Assembly: GCA_009760855.2 (NCBI GenBank)
Contig: WPIO01000560.1
Span: 1-25,780, forward strand
Source of the DNA: Cristatella mucedo
Lineage: Eukaryota; Bryozoa; Phylactolaemata; Cristatellidae
Length of the DNA stretch: 25,780 nt
Direction: 5' to 3'
The notes below the pieces were generated by a model. The model ran no database searches, had not been told where the DNA came from, and saw only the letters and a list, made by a program, of their open reading frames with translations. This document shows positions 1-11,975 of the stretch, one piece after another. A program made the position numbers and the translations under genes. Every line of letters begins with the position of its first letter. The first letter of the stretch is position 1.

Positions 1-3000
1 ACTGGTGCGAAACGTGTTATTTACGTGCGAAATGCTTTAAACAAGGTGCAGCACTCTGCTGCAAGCCAGGGCACGCTCCGACACGCAGATTTGAAGTTTC
101 TACATATTCCGCGATCTGCTGCGAATTCGTGCGAAACGTGTTATTTACGTGCGAAATGCTTTAAACAAGGTGCAGCACTCTGCTGCCAGCCAGCACACGC
201 TCCGAACATGCAGTATTTGAAGTTTCTACATATTCCGCGATCTGCTGCGAACTAGTGCGAAACGTGTTATTTACGTGCGAAATGCTTTAAACAAGGTGCA
301 GCACTCTGCTGCGAGCAAGCACACGCTCCGACATGCAGATTTGAAGTTTCTACATATTCCGCGATCTGCCGCAAACTCGTGCGAAACGTGTTATTTACGT
401 GCGAAATGCTTTAAACAAGGTGCAGCACTCTACTGCAAGCAAGCGCACGCTCCGACATGCAGATTTGAAGTTTCTACATATTCCGCGATCTGCAGCGAAC
501 TCGTGCGAAACGTGTTATTTACGTGCGAAATGCTTTAAACAAGGTGCAGCACTCTACTGCCAGCAAGCGCACGCTCCGACATGCAGATTTGAAGTTTCTA
601 CATATTCCGCGATCTGCTGCGAACTGGTGCGAAACGTGTTATTTACGTGCGAAATGCTTTAAACAAGGTGCAGCACTCTGCTGCCAGCAAGCACACGCTC
701 CGACATGCAGATTTGAAGTTTCTACATATTCCGCGATCTGCTGCAAACTAGTGCGAAACGTGTTATTACGTGCGAAATGCTTTAAACAAGGTGCAGCACT
801 CTGCTGCCAGCCAGGGCACGCTCCGACACGCAGATTTGAAGTTTTTACATATTCGGCGATCTGCTGCGAACTCGTGCGAAACGTGTTATTTACGTGCGAA
901 ATGCTTTAAACAAGGTGCAGCACTCTGCTGCCAGCAAGCACACGCTCCGACATGCAGATTTGAACTTTCTACATATTCCGCGATCTGCTGCGAACTCGTG
1001 CGAAACGTGTTATTTACGTGCGAAATGCTTTAAACAAGGTGCAGCACTCTGCTGCCAGCCAGCGCACGCTCCGACATGCAGATTTGAAGTTTCTACATAT
1101 TCCGCGATCTGCTGCAAACTGGTGCGAAACGTGTTATTTACGTGCGAAATGCTTTAAACAAGGTGCAGCACTCTGCTGCCAGCAAGGGCACGCTCCGACA
1201 TGCAGATTTGAAGTTTCTACATATTCCGCGATCTGCTGCGAACTCGTGCGAAACGTGTTATTTACGTGCGAAATGCTTTAAACAAGGTGCAGCACTCTGC
1301 TGCCAGCAAGGGCACGCTCCGACATGCAGATTTGAAGTTTCTACATATTCCGCGATCTGCTGCAAACTCGTGCGAAACGTGTTATTTACGTGCGAAATGC
1401 TTTAAACAAGGTGCAGCACTCTGCTGCCAGCCAGGGCACGCTCCGACACGCAGATTTGAAGTTTCTACATATTCCGCGATCTGCTGCGAACTCGTGCGAA
1501 ACGTGTTATTGACGTGCGAAATGCTTTAAACAAGGTGCAGCACTCTGCTGCCAGCCACGTGCACGCTCCGACATGCAGATTTGAAGTTTCTACATATTCC
1601 GCGATCTGCTGCGAACTCGTGCGAAACGTGTTATTTACGTGCGAAATGCTTTAAACAAGGTGCAGCACTCTGCTGCCAGCCAAGCGCACGCTCCGACATG
1701 CAGATTTGAAGTTTCTACATATTCCGCGATCTGCTGCGAACTCGTGCGAAACGTGTTATTTACGTGCGAAATGAGCTGCTGCAAACTGGTGCGAAACGTG
1801 TTATTTACGTGCGAAATGCTTTAAACAAGGTGCAGCACTCTGCTGCCAGCAAGCGCACGCTCCGACATGCAGATTTGAAGTTTCTACATATTCCGCGATC
1901 TGCTGCGAACTCGTGCGAAACGTGTTATTTACGTGCGAAATGCTTTAAACAAGGTGCAGCACTCTGCTGCCAGCCAGAGCACGCTCCGACATGCAGATTT
2001 GAAGTTTCTACATATTCCGCGATCTGCTGCGAACTCGTGCGAAACGTGTTATTTACGTGCGAAATGCTTTAAACAAGGTGCAGCACTCTGCTGCCAGCCA
2101 GGGCACGCTCCGACATGCAGATTTGATGTTTCTACATATTCCGCGATCTGCTGCAAACTCGTGCGAAACGTGTTATTTACGTGCGAAATGCTTTAAACAA
2201 GGTGCAGCACTCTGCTGCCAGCCAGGCACGCTCCGACATGCAGATTTGAAGTTTCTAGATATTCCGCGATCTGCTGTTAACTCTTGCGAAACGTGTTATT
2301 TACGTGCGAAATGCTTTAAAAACAAGGTGCAGCACTCTGCTGCCAGCAAGCGCACGCTCCGAAATGCAGATTTGAAGTTTCTACATATTCCGCGATCTGC
2401 TGCAAACTCGTGCGAAACGTGTTATTTACGTGCGAAATGCTTTAAACAAGGTGCAGCACTCTGCTGCCAGCCAGGGCACGCTCCGACATGCAGATTTGAA
2501 GTTTCTACATATTCCGCGATCTGCTGCAAACTGGAGCGAATCGTGTTATTTACGTGCGAAATGCTTTAAACAAGGTGAAGCACTCTGCTGCCAGCAAGCA
2601 CACGCTCCGACATGCAGATTTGAAGTTTCTACATATTCCGCGATCTGCTGAAAACTGGTGCGAAACGTGTTATTTACGTGCGAAATGCTTTAAACAAGGT
2701 GCAGCACTCTGCTGCCAGCCAGCACACGCTCCGAAATGCAGATTTGAAGTTTCTACATATTCCGCGATCTGCTGCAAACTCGTGCGAAACGTGTTATTTA
2801 CGTGCGAAATGCTTTAAACAAGGTGCAGCACTCTGCTGGGAGCAAGCGCACGCTCCGACATGCAGATTTGAAGTTTCTACATATTCCGCGATCTGCTGCG
2901 AACTCGTGCGAAACGTGTTATTTACGTGCGAAATGCTTTAAACAAGGTGCAGCACTCTGCTGCCAGCAAGCGCACGCTCCGACATGCAGATTTGAAGTTT

Positions 3001-5383
3001 CTACATATTCCGCGATCTGCTGCGAACTCGTGCGAAACGTGTTATTTACGTGCGAAATGCTTTAAACAAGGTGCAGCACTCTGCTGCCAGCCAGGGCACG
3101 CTCCGACATGCAGATTTGAAGTTTCTACATATTCCGCGATCTGCTGCGAACTCGTGCGAAACGTGTTATTTACGTGCGAAATGCTTTAAACAAGGTGCAG
3201 CACTCTGCTGCCAGCAAGCGCACGCTCCGACATGCAGATTTGAAGTTTCTACATATTCCGCGATCTGCTGCGAACTCGTGCGAAACGTGTTATTTACGTG
3301 CGAAATGCTTTAAACAAGGTGCAGCACTCTGCTGCCAGCCAGCGCACGCTCCGACATGCAGATTTGAAGTTTCTACATGTTCCGCGGTCTGCTGCGAACT
3401 CGTGCGAAACGTGTTATTTACGTGCGAAATGCTTTAAACAAGGTGCAGCACTCTGCTGCCAGCCAGCACACGCTCCGACATGCAGATTTGAAGTTTCTAC
3501 ATATTCCGCGATCTGCTGCGAACTCGTGCGAAACGTGTTATTTACGTGCGAAATGCTTTAAACAAGGTGCAGCACTCTGCTGCCAGCAGGGCACGCTCCG
3601 ACATGCAGATTTGAAGTTTCTACATATTCCGCGATCTGCTGCGAACTCGTGCGAAACGTGTTATTTACGTGCGAAATGCTTTAAACAAGGTGCAGCACTC
3701 TGCTGCCAGCCAGCGCACGCTCCGACATGCAGATTTGAAGTTTCTACATATTCCGCGATCTGCTGCGAACTCGTGCGAAACGTGTTATTTACGTGCGAAA
3801 TGCTTTAAACAAGGTGCAGCACTCTGCTGCCAGCAAGCGCACGCTCCGACATGCAGATTTGAAGTTTCTACATATTCCGCGATCTGCTGCAAACTCGTGC
3901 GAAACGTGTTATTTACGTGCGAAATGCTTTAAACAAGGTGCAGCACTCTGCTGCCAGCCAGGGCACGCTCCGACATGCAGATTTGAAGTTTCTACATATT
4001 CTGCGATCTGCTGCGAACTCGTGCGAAACGTGTTATTTACGTGCGAAATGCTTTAAACAAGGTGCAGCACTCTGCTGCCAGCCAGCGCACGCTCCGAAAT
4101 GCAGATTTGAAGTTTCTACATATTCCGCGATCTGCTGCAAACTCGTGCGAAACGTGTTATTTACGTGCGAAATGCTTTAAACAAGGTGCAGCACTCTGCT
4201 GCCAGCCAGCGCACGCTCCGACATGCAGATTTGAAGTTTCTACATATTCCGCGATCTGCTGCGAACTAGTGCGAAACGTGTTATTTACGTGCGAAATGCT
4301 TTAAACAAGGTGCAGCACTCTGCTGCCAGCCAGCGCACGCTCCGACATGCAGATTTGATGTTTGTCCATATTCCGCGATTTGCTGCGAACTCGTGCGAAA
4401 CGTGTTATTTACGTGCGAAATGCTTTAAACAAGGTGCAGCACTCTGCTGCCAGCAAGCACACGCTCCGACATGCAGATTTGAAGTTTCTACATATTCCGC
4501 GATCTGCTGCAAACTCGTGCGAAACGTGTTATTTACGTGCGAAATGCTTTAAACAAGGTGCAGCACTCTGCTGCCAGCCAGGCTACGCTTCGACACGCTG
4601 ATTTGATGTTTCTACATATTCTGCGATCTGCTGCAAACTCGTGCGAAACGTGTTATTTACGTGCGAAATGCTTTAAACAAGGTGCAGCACTCTGCTGCCA
4701 GCAGCACACGCTCCGACATGCAGGTTTGAAGTGTCTACATATTCCGCGATCTGCTGCGAACTCGTGCGAAACGTGTTATTTACGTGCGAAATGCTTTAAA
4801 CAAGGTGCAGCACTCTGCTGCCAGCAAGCGCACGCTCCGACATGCAGATTTGAAGTTTCTAGATACTCCGCGATTTGATGCGAACTCGTGCAAAACGTGT
4901 TATTTACGTGCGAAATGCTTTATTCAAGGTGCAGCACTCTGCTGCCAGCAAGCGCACGCTCCGACATGCAGATTTGAAGTTTCTACATATTCCGCGATCT
5001 GCTGCGAACTCGTGCGAAACGTGTTATTTACGTGCGAAATGCTTTAAACAAGGTGCAGCACTCTGCTGCCAGCAAGCGCACGCTCCGACATGCAGATTTG
5101 AAGTGTCTACATATTCCGCGATCTGCCGCAAACTCGTGCAAAACGTGTTATTAACGTGCGAAATGCTTTAAACAAGGTGCAGCACTCTGCTGCCAGCCAG
5201 CGCACGCTCCGACATGCAGATTTGAAGTTTCTACATATTCCGCGATCTGCTGCGAACTCGTGCGAAACGTGTTATTTACGTGCGAAATGCTTTAAACAAG
5301 GTGCAGCACTCTGCTGCCAGCAAGCACACGCTCCGACATGCAGATTTGAAGTTTCTACATATTCCGCGATCTGCTGCAAACTC
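1..5383 (+). repeat. Homogenised satellite block 1
   Basis: About 43 monomers that differ from each other at only a few sites. The commonest alternatives are CAGCGCAC, AAGCGCAC, AGGGCAC or AAGCACAC at positions 61-69, CCGACATG or CCGAAATG at 74-81, and TGCGAACT or TGCAAACT at 115-122. The alternatives occur in many combinations without an obvious fixed order, as expected where unequal exchange and gene conversion keep mixing the units. Length exceptions include a 45-bp monomer at 1744, a one-base loss in TTATTTACG near 766 and a two-base gain (TTTAAAAAC) near 2318. No gene or other element is visible. Confidence 0.9.
1744..1788 (+). repeat. Truncated satellite monomer, 45 bp
   Basis: This monomer runs normally through GTGCGAAATG (position 30) and then passes directly to AGCTGCTGCAAACTG, the last part of the unit. 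About 79 bp are missing. The next monomer begins in normal phase at 1789. It is a deletion within the array and has no unique sequence at the junction. Confidence 0.9.
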
Positions 5384-5507
5384 GTGCGAAACGTGTTATT
5401 TACGTGCGAAATGCTTTAAACAAGGTGCAGCACTCTGCTGCCAGCCAGCACACGTTTCGACACTCCGATTTGAAATTTCTACATATTCCGCTATCTGCTG
5501 CGAACTA

Positions 5508-5518
5508 GTGCGAAACTC
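5508..5518 (+). repeat. 11-bp stutter of the monomer start
   Basis: GTGCGAAACTC is inserted immediately before a normal monomer that begins at 5519. It joins the first eight bases of a unit to the last bases of a unit. The same 11 bases occur at 10225-10235, again just before a normal monomer start. Confidence 0.85.
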
Positions 5519-7224
5519 GTGCGAAACGTCTTATTTACGTGCGAAATGCTTTAAACAAGGTGAAGCACTCTGCTGCAAGCCAGCACACGCTCCGACATGC
5601 AGATTTAAACTTTCTACAGATTCCGCGATCTGCTGCAAACTCGTGCGAAACGTGTTATTTACGTGCGAAATGCTTTAAACAAGGTGCAGCACTCTACTGC
5701 TAGCAAGCGCACGCTCTGACATGCAGATTTGAAGTTTCTACATATTCCGCGATCTGCTGCAAACTAGTGCGAAACGTGTTATTTACGTGCGAAATGCTTT
5801 AAACAAGGTGCAGCACTCTGCTGCCAGCAAGCGCACGCTCCGACATGCAGATTTAAAGTTTCTACATATTCCGCGATCTGCTGCGAACTAGTGCGAAAAC
5901 GTGTTATTTACGTGCGAAATGCTTTAAACAAGGTGCAGCACTCTGCTGCCAGCAAGCACACGCTCCGAAATGCAGATTTGAAGTTTCTACATATTCCGCG
6001 ATCTGCTGCGAAATCGTGCGAAACGTGTTATTTACGTGCGAAATGCTTTTTAAACATGGTGCAGCACTCTGCTGCCAGCCAGCGCACGCTCCGACATGCA
6101 GATTTGAAGTTTCTACATATTCCGCGATCTGCTGCGAACTCGTGCGAAACGTGTTATTTACGTGCGAAATGCTTTAAACAAGGTGCAGCACTCTGCTGCC
6201 AGCCAGGGCACGCTCCGACATGCAGATTTGAAGTTTCTACATATTCCGCGATCTGCTGCAAACTCGTGCGAAAAACGTGTTATTTACGTGCGAAATGCTT
6301 TAAACAAGGTGCAGCACTCTGCTGCCAGCAAGCGCACGCTCCGACATGCAGATTTGAAGTTTCTACATATTCCGCGATCTGCTGCAAACTCGTGCGAAAC
6401 GTGTTTATTTCGTGCGAAATGCTTTAAACAAGTTGCAGCACTCTGCTGCCAGCCAGCACACGCTCCGACATGCAGATTTGAAGTTTCTACATATTCCGCG
6501 ATCTGCTGCAAACTCGTGCGAAACGTGTTATTTACGTGCGAAATGCTTAAAACAAGGTGCAGCACTCTGCTGCCAGCCAGCGCACGCTCCGACATGCAGA
6601 TTTGAAGTTTCTACATATTCCGCGATCTGCTGCAAACTCGTGCGAAACGTGTTATTTACGTGCGAAATGCTTTAAACAAGGTGCAGCACTCTGCTGCCAG
6701 CCAGCGCACGCTCCGACATGCAGATTTGAAGTTTTTCTACATATTCCGCGATCTGCTGCGAAACTCGTGCGAAACGTGTTATTTACGTGCGAAATGCTTT
6801 AAACAAGGTGCAGCACTCTGCTGCCAGCAAGCGCACGCTCCGACATGCAGATTTGAAGTTTCTACAGATTCCGCGATCTGCAGCGAACTCGCGCGAAACT
6901 TGTTATTTACGTGCGAAATGCTTTAAACAAGTGCAGCACTCTGCTGCCAGCAAGCGCACGCTCCTACATGCAGATTTGAAGTTTCTACATATTTCGCGAT
7001 CTGCCGCGAACTCGCGTGAAACGTGTTATTTACGTGCGAAATGCTTTAAACAAGGTGCAGCACTCTGCTGCCAGCCAGGGCACGCTCCGACACGCAGATT
7101 TGAAGTTTCTACATATTCCGCGATCTGCTGCGAACTGGTGCGAAACGTGTTATTTACGTGCGAAATGCTTTAAACAAGGTGCAGCACTCTCCTGCCAGCA
7201 AGCACACGCTCTGACATGCATATT

Positions 7225-8142
7225 TGAAGTTTCTACATATTCCGCGATATGCTTCAAACTAGTGCGAAACGTGTTATTTACGTGCGAAATGCTTTAAACA
7301 AGGTGCAACACTCTGCTGCCAGCAAGCGCACGCTCCGACATGCAGATTTGAACTTTCTACAGATTCCGCGATCTGCAGCGAACTCGCGCGAAACTTGTTA
7401 TTTACGTGCGAAATGCTTTAAACAAGTGCAGCACTCTGCTGCCAGCAAGCTCACGCTCCTACATGCAGATTTGAAGTTTCTACATATTTCGGGATCTGCC
7501 GCGAACTCGTTTGAAACGTGTTATTTACGTGCGAAATGCTTTAAACAAGATGCAGCACTCTGCTGCTAGCCAGGGCACGCTCCGACACGCAGATTTGATG
7601 TGTCTATATATTCTGCGATCCGCTGCCAACTCATGCGAAACGTCGAATTTACGTGCGAAATGCTTTAAACAAGGTAAAGCACTCTGCTGCAAGCCAGCAC
7701 ACGCTCCGACATGCAGATTTGAAGTTTCTACATATTCCGCGATCTGCTGCGAACTGGTGCGAAACGTGTTATTTACGTGCGAAATGCTTTAAACAAGGTG
7801 CAGCACTCTACTGCCAGCAAGCGCACGCTCTGACATCCATATTTGAAGTTTCTACATATTCCGCGATATGCTGCAAACTAGTGCGAAACGTGTTATTTAC
7901 GTGCGAAATGCTTTAAACAAGGTGCAGCACTCTGCTGCTAGCCAGGGCACGCTCCGACACGCAGATTTGATGTGTCTACATATTCCGCGATCTGCTGCGA
8001 ACTCGTGCCAAACGTCTTATTTACGTGCGAAATGCTTTAAACAAGGTGAAGCACTCTGCTGCAAGCCAGCACAAGCTCCGACATGCAGATTTGAACTTTC
8101 TACAGATTCCGCGATCTGCTGCAAACTCGTGCGAAACGTGTT
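7225..8142 (+). repeat. Higher-order block P, copy 1 (about 0.9 kb)
   Basis: This run of about seven monomers matches 10701-11618 in subtype order and in rare variants at a constant offset of 3,476 bp. Shared markers include AACAAGTGCAG with AAGCTCACGCTCC, ATTTCGGGATCTGCC, CTCGTTTGAAACG, GATGTGTCTATATATT and GGTAAAGC. Both edges are estimates read by eye. On the right, copy 1 diverges at a 10-bp tandem duplication of GAAACGTGTT (8133-8152) that copy 2 lacks. Confidence 0.85.
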
Positions 8143-8152
8143 GAAACGTGTT
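8133..8152 (+). repeat. 10-bp tandem duplication inside a monomer
   Basis: GAAACGTGTT is present twice in direct succession near the start of the monomer that begins at 8129. The same monomer has GTGCTAAATG at position 21 and lacks one G in AACAAGTGCAG. Confidence 0.9.
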
Positions 8153-8632
8153 ATTTACGTGCTAAATGCTTTAAACAAGTGCAGCACTCTGCTGCCAGCA
8201 AGCGCACGCTCCAACATGCAGATTTAAACTTTCTACGGATTCCGCGATCTGCTGCAAACTCGTGCGAAACGTGTTATTTACGTGCGAAATGCTTTAAACA
8301 AGTGCAGCACTCTGCTGCCTGCAAGCGCACGCTCCTACATGCAGATTTAAAGTTTTTACATATTCCGCGATCCGCCGCGAACTCGTGCGAAACGTGTTAT
8401 TTACGTGCGAAATGCTTTAAACAAGGTGCAGCACTCTACTGCCAGCAAGCGCACGCTCTGACATCCATAATTGAAGTTTCTACATATTCCGCGATCTGCC
8501 GCGAACTCGTGCGAAACGTGTTATTTACGTGCGAAATGCTTTAAATAAGGTGCAGCACTCTACTGCCAGCAAGCACACGCTTCGACATGCAGATTAGAAG
8601 TTTCTACATATTCCGCGATCTGCTGCAAACTA

Positions 8633-9747
8633 GTGCGAAACGTGTTATTTACGTGCGAAATGCTTTAAACAAGGTGCAGCACTCTGCTGCCAGCCAGGGC
8701 ACGCTCCGACCCGCACATTTGAAGTTTCTACATATTCAGCGATCTGCTGCGAACTGGTGCGAAACGTGTTATTTACGTGCGAAATGCTTTAAACAAGGTG
8801 CAGCACTCTACTGCCAGCAAGCACACGCTCTGACATGCATATTTGAAGTTTCTACATATTCCGCGATATGCTGCAAACTAGTGCGAAACGTGTTATTTAC
8901 GTGCGAAATGCTTCAAACAAGGTGCAGCACTCTGCTGCTAGCCAGGGCACGCTCCGACACGGAGATTTGATGTGTCTACATATTCCGCGATCTGCTGCGA
9001 ACTCGTGCGAAACGTCTTATTTACGTGCGAAATGCTTTAAACAAGGTGAAGCACTCTGCTGCAAGCCAGCACACGCTCCGACATGCAGATTTAAACTTTC
9101 TACAGATTCCACGATCTGCTGCAAATTCGTGCGAAACGTGTTATTTACGTGCGAAATGCTTTAAACAGGGTGCAGCACTCTACTGCCAGCAAGCGCACGC
9201 TCTGACATCCATATTTGAAGTTTCTACATATTCCGCGATATGCTGCAAACTAGTGCGAAACGTGTTATTTACGTGCGAAATGCTTTAAACAAGGTGCAGC
9301 ACTCTACTGCCAGCAAGCGCACGCTCCGACTTGCAGATTTAAAGTTTTTACATATTCAGCGATCCGCCGCGAACTCGTGCGAAACGTGTTATTTACGTGC
9401 GAAATGCTTTAAACAAGGTGCAGCACTCTGCTGCCAGCAAGCACACGCTCCTACATGCAGATTTGAACTTTCTACAGATTCCGCGATCTGCAGCGAACTC
9501 GCACGAAACTTGTTATTTACGTGCGAAATGCTTTAAACAAGTGCAGCACTCTGCTGCCAGCAAGCGCACGCTCCTACATGCAGATTTGAAGTTTCTACAT
9601 ATTTCGCGATCTGCCGCGAACTCGCGTGAAACGTGTTATTTACGTGCGAAATGCTTTAAACAAGGTGCAGCACTCTGCTGCCAGCCAGGGCACGCTCCGA
9701 CACGCAGATTTGAAGTTTCTACATATTCCGCGATCTGCTGCGAACTC
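8633..9747 (+). repeat. Higher-order block Q, copy 1 (1,115 bp, nine monomers)
   Basis: These nine monomers correspond one to one with 15203-16317 at a constant offset of 6,570 bp. The order is: CAGGGCAC unit; CTGACATGCAT with GATATGC; CTAGCCAGGGCAC with GATGTGTC; CGTCTT with GGTGAAG; CTGACATCCAT with GATATGC; CCGACTTGCAG with AAAGTTTTT and GATCCGCC; CTTTCTACAGATT with GCAGCG; the 123-bp unit with CCTACATG; and a second CAGGGCAC unit. The copies differ by scattered substitutions, for example ATTCAGCG here and ATTCCGCG in copy 2. Copy 1 also has AAACAGGG and ATTCCACG, which link it to 21561-21822. Confidence 0.88.
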
Positions 9748-10700
9748 GTGCGAAACGTGTTATTTACGTGCGAAATGCTTTAAACAAGGTGCAGCACTCT
9801 GCTGCCAGCCAGCGCACGCTCCGACATGCAGATTTGAAGTTTCTACATATTCCGCGATCTGCTGCAAACTCGTGCGAAACGTGTTATTTACGTGCGAAAT
9901 GCTTTAAACAAGGTGCAGCACTCTGCTGCCAGCAAGCGCACGCTCCGACATGCAGATTTGAAGTTTCTACATATTCCGCGATCTGCTGCAAACTCGTGCG
10001 AAACGTGTTATTTACGTGCGAAATGCTTTAAACAAGGTGCAGCACTCTGCTGCGAGCAGAGGCACGCTCCGACATGCAGATTTGAAGTTTCTACATATTC
10101 CGCGATCTGCTGCGAACTCGTGCGAAACGTGTTATTTACGTGCGAAATGCTTTAAACAAGGTGCAGCACTCTGCTGCCAGCAGCACACGCTCCGACATGC
10201 AGATTTGAACATATTCGTGCGATCGTGCGAAACTCGTGCGAAACGTATTTATTTACGTGCGAAATGCTTTAAACAAGGTGCAGCACTCTGCTGCCAGCCA
10301 GCACACGCTCCGACATGCAGATTTGAACTTTCTACAGATTCCGCGATCTGCTGCAAACTCGTGCGAAACGTGTTATTTACGTGCGAAATGCTTAAAAACA
10401 TGGTGCAGCACTCTGCTGCCAGCAAGAGCACGCTCCGGACATGCAGATTTGAAGTTTCTACATATTCCGCGATCTGCTGCTGCAAACTCGTGCGAAACGT
10501 GTTATTTACGTGCGAAATGCTTTAAACAAGGTGCAGCACTCTGCTGCCAGCAAGCGCACGCTCCGACATGCAGATTTGAAGTTTCTACATATTCCGCGAT
10601 CTGCTGCGAACTCGTGCGAAACGTGTTATTTACGTGCGAAATGCTTTAAAAACAAGGTGCAGCACTCTGCTGCCCCAGCGCACGCTCCGACATGCAGATT
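9748..10700 (+). repeat. Mixed satellite stretch with rearranged monomers
   Basis: Three ordinary monomers (9748-10119) are followed by a rearranged one (10120-10235), then a unit with CTTTCTACAGATT. The next unit begins near 10360 and has CTTAAAAACATGG, CCGGACATG and a GCTGCTGC expansion. An ordinary unit follows, then a unit with TTTAAAAAC and CTGCCCCAGCGC. That last unit is a hybrid: its first part is of the ordinary type and its end (GATATGCTGCAAACTAG) belongs to the block that follows. No gene is seen. Confidence 0.85.
10120..10235 (+). repeat. Rearranged monomer with repeated GTGCGA
   Basis: The unit is normal up to ATTTGAAC, then lacks TTTCTAC and most of the CCGCGATCTGCTGC segment. 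In their place are GTGCGATC (10217-10224) and GTGCGAAACTC (10225-10235), after which the next monomer starts at 10236. The total length is 116 bp. The second insert is identical to the 11-bp stutter at 5508-5518. Confidence 0.85.
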
Positions 10701-11618
10701 TGAAGTTTCTACATATTCCGCGATATGCTGCAAACTAGTGCGAAACGTGTTATTTACGTGCGAAATGCTTTAAACAAGGTGCAGCACTCTGCTGCCAGCA
10801 AGCGCACGCTCCGACATGCAGATTTGAACTTTCTACAGATTCCGCGATCTGCTGCGAACTCGTGCGAAACGTGTTATTTACGTGCGAAATGCTTTAAACA
10901 AGTGCAGCACTCTGCTGCCAGCAAGCTCACGCTCCTACATGCAGATTTGAAGTTTCTACATATTTCGGGATCTGCCGCGAACTCGTTTGAAACGTGTTAT
11001 TTACGTGCGAAATGCTTTAAACAAGGTGCAGCACTCTGCTGCTAGCCAGGGCACGCTCCGACACGCAGATTTGATGTGTCTATATATTCCGCGATCCGCT
11101 GCGAACTCGTGCGAAACGTGTTATTTACGTGCGAAATGCTTTAAACAAGGTAAAGCACTCTGCTGCAAGCCAGCACACGCTCCGACATGCAGATTTGAAG
11201 TTTCTACATATTCCGCGATCTGCTGCGAACTGGTGCGAAACGTGTTATTTACGTGCGAAATGCTTTAAACAAGGTGCAGCACTCTACTGCCAGCAAGCGC
11301 ACGCTCTGACATCCATATTTGAAGTTTCTACATATTCCGCGATATGCTGCAAACTAGTGCGAAACGTGTTATTTACGTGCGAAATGCTTTAAACAAGGTG
11401 CAGCACTCTGCTGCTAGCCAGGGCACGCTCCGACACGCAGATTTGATGTGTCTACATATTCCGCGATCTGCTGCGAACTCGTGCGAAACGTCTTATTTAC
11501 GTGCGAAATGCTTTAAACAAGGTGAAGCACTCTGCTGCAAGCCAGCACACGCTCCGACATGCAGATTTGAACTTTCTACAGATTCCGCGATCTGCTGCAA
11601 ACTCGTGCGAAACGTGTT
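10701..11618 (+). repeat. Higher-order block P, copy 2 (about 0.9 kb)
   Basis: Matches 7225-8142 at an offset of 3,476 bp, with the same subtype order and the same rare variants, including GTTTGAAACG, GATGTGTCTATATATT and GGTAAAGC. Copy 2 is usually closer to consensus. For example, it has ACTCGTGCGAAACGTG where copy 1 has ACTCATGCGAAACGTCG. The left junction falls inside a hybrid monomer. After the right edge, a unit with CAAGCCAGCAC and CTACAGATT is repeated once more (11605-11728). Confidence 0.85.
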
Positions 11619-11975
11619 ATTTACGTGCGAAATGCTTTAAACAAGGTGCAGCACTCTGCTGCAAGCCAGCACACGCTCCGACATGCAGATTTGAACTTTC
11701 TACAGATTCCGCGATCTGCTGCAAACTGGTGCGAAACGTGTTATTTACGTGCGAAATGCTTTAAACTAGGTGCAGCACTGTGCTCCAGCAAGCGCACGCT
11801 CCGACATGCAGATTTAAACTTTCTACATATTCCGCGATCTGCTGCAAACTCGTGCGAAACGTGTTATTTACGTGCGAAATGCTTTAAACAAGGTGCAGCA
11901 CTCTGCTGCTGCAAGCAGCACGCTCCGACATGCAGATTTGAAGTTTCTACATATTCCGCGATCTGCTGCGAACTA
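11605..11975 (+). repeat. Transitional diverged monomers
   Basis: Three units join block P copy 2 to the next homogenised block. They are a CAAGCCAGCAC unit with CTTTCTACAGATT, a 123-bp unit with AAACTAGG and GCACTGTGCTCC, and a unit with a rearranged CTGCTGCTGCAAGCAGC in place of CTGCTGCCAGCCAGC. Confidence 0.85.

Larger units (their letters stand above)
5384..8632 (+). repeat. Diverged satellite zone with ordered monomer subtypes
   Basis: The array changes character here. Monomers carry linked sets of variants. One set has CGTCTT, GGTGAAG and CAAGCCAGCAC with CTTTCTACAGATT. Another has CTAGCCAGGGCAC, CGACACGCAG and GATGTGTC. A third has CTACTGCC, CTGACATCCAT and GATATGC. A fourth lacks one G (AAACAAGTGCAG, 123 bp) and carries CCTACATG and ATTTCG. 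Many subtypes recur in the same order, which is the mark of a higher-order repeat. The first monomer, 5384-5507, is unusually divergent, with CACGTTTCGACACTCCG and CCGCTATC. About 7225-8142 is repeated near 10.7 kb. No gene is present. Confidence 0.85.

Noticed and set aside
6284-6595. Minus-strand open frames here and near 10249, 21135, 22691, 23577, 23930, 24911 and 25407
   Set aside because: They are the reverse complement of the same units, starting at the ATG opposite CAT at 78-80. In consensus units this frame stops after about 15 codons at the TTTAAA site. The longer versions depend on local indels or on lost TTTAAA.
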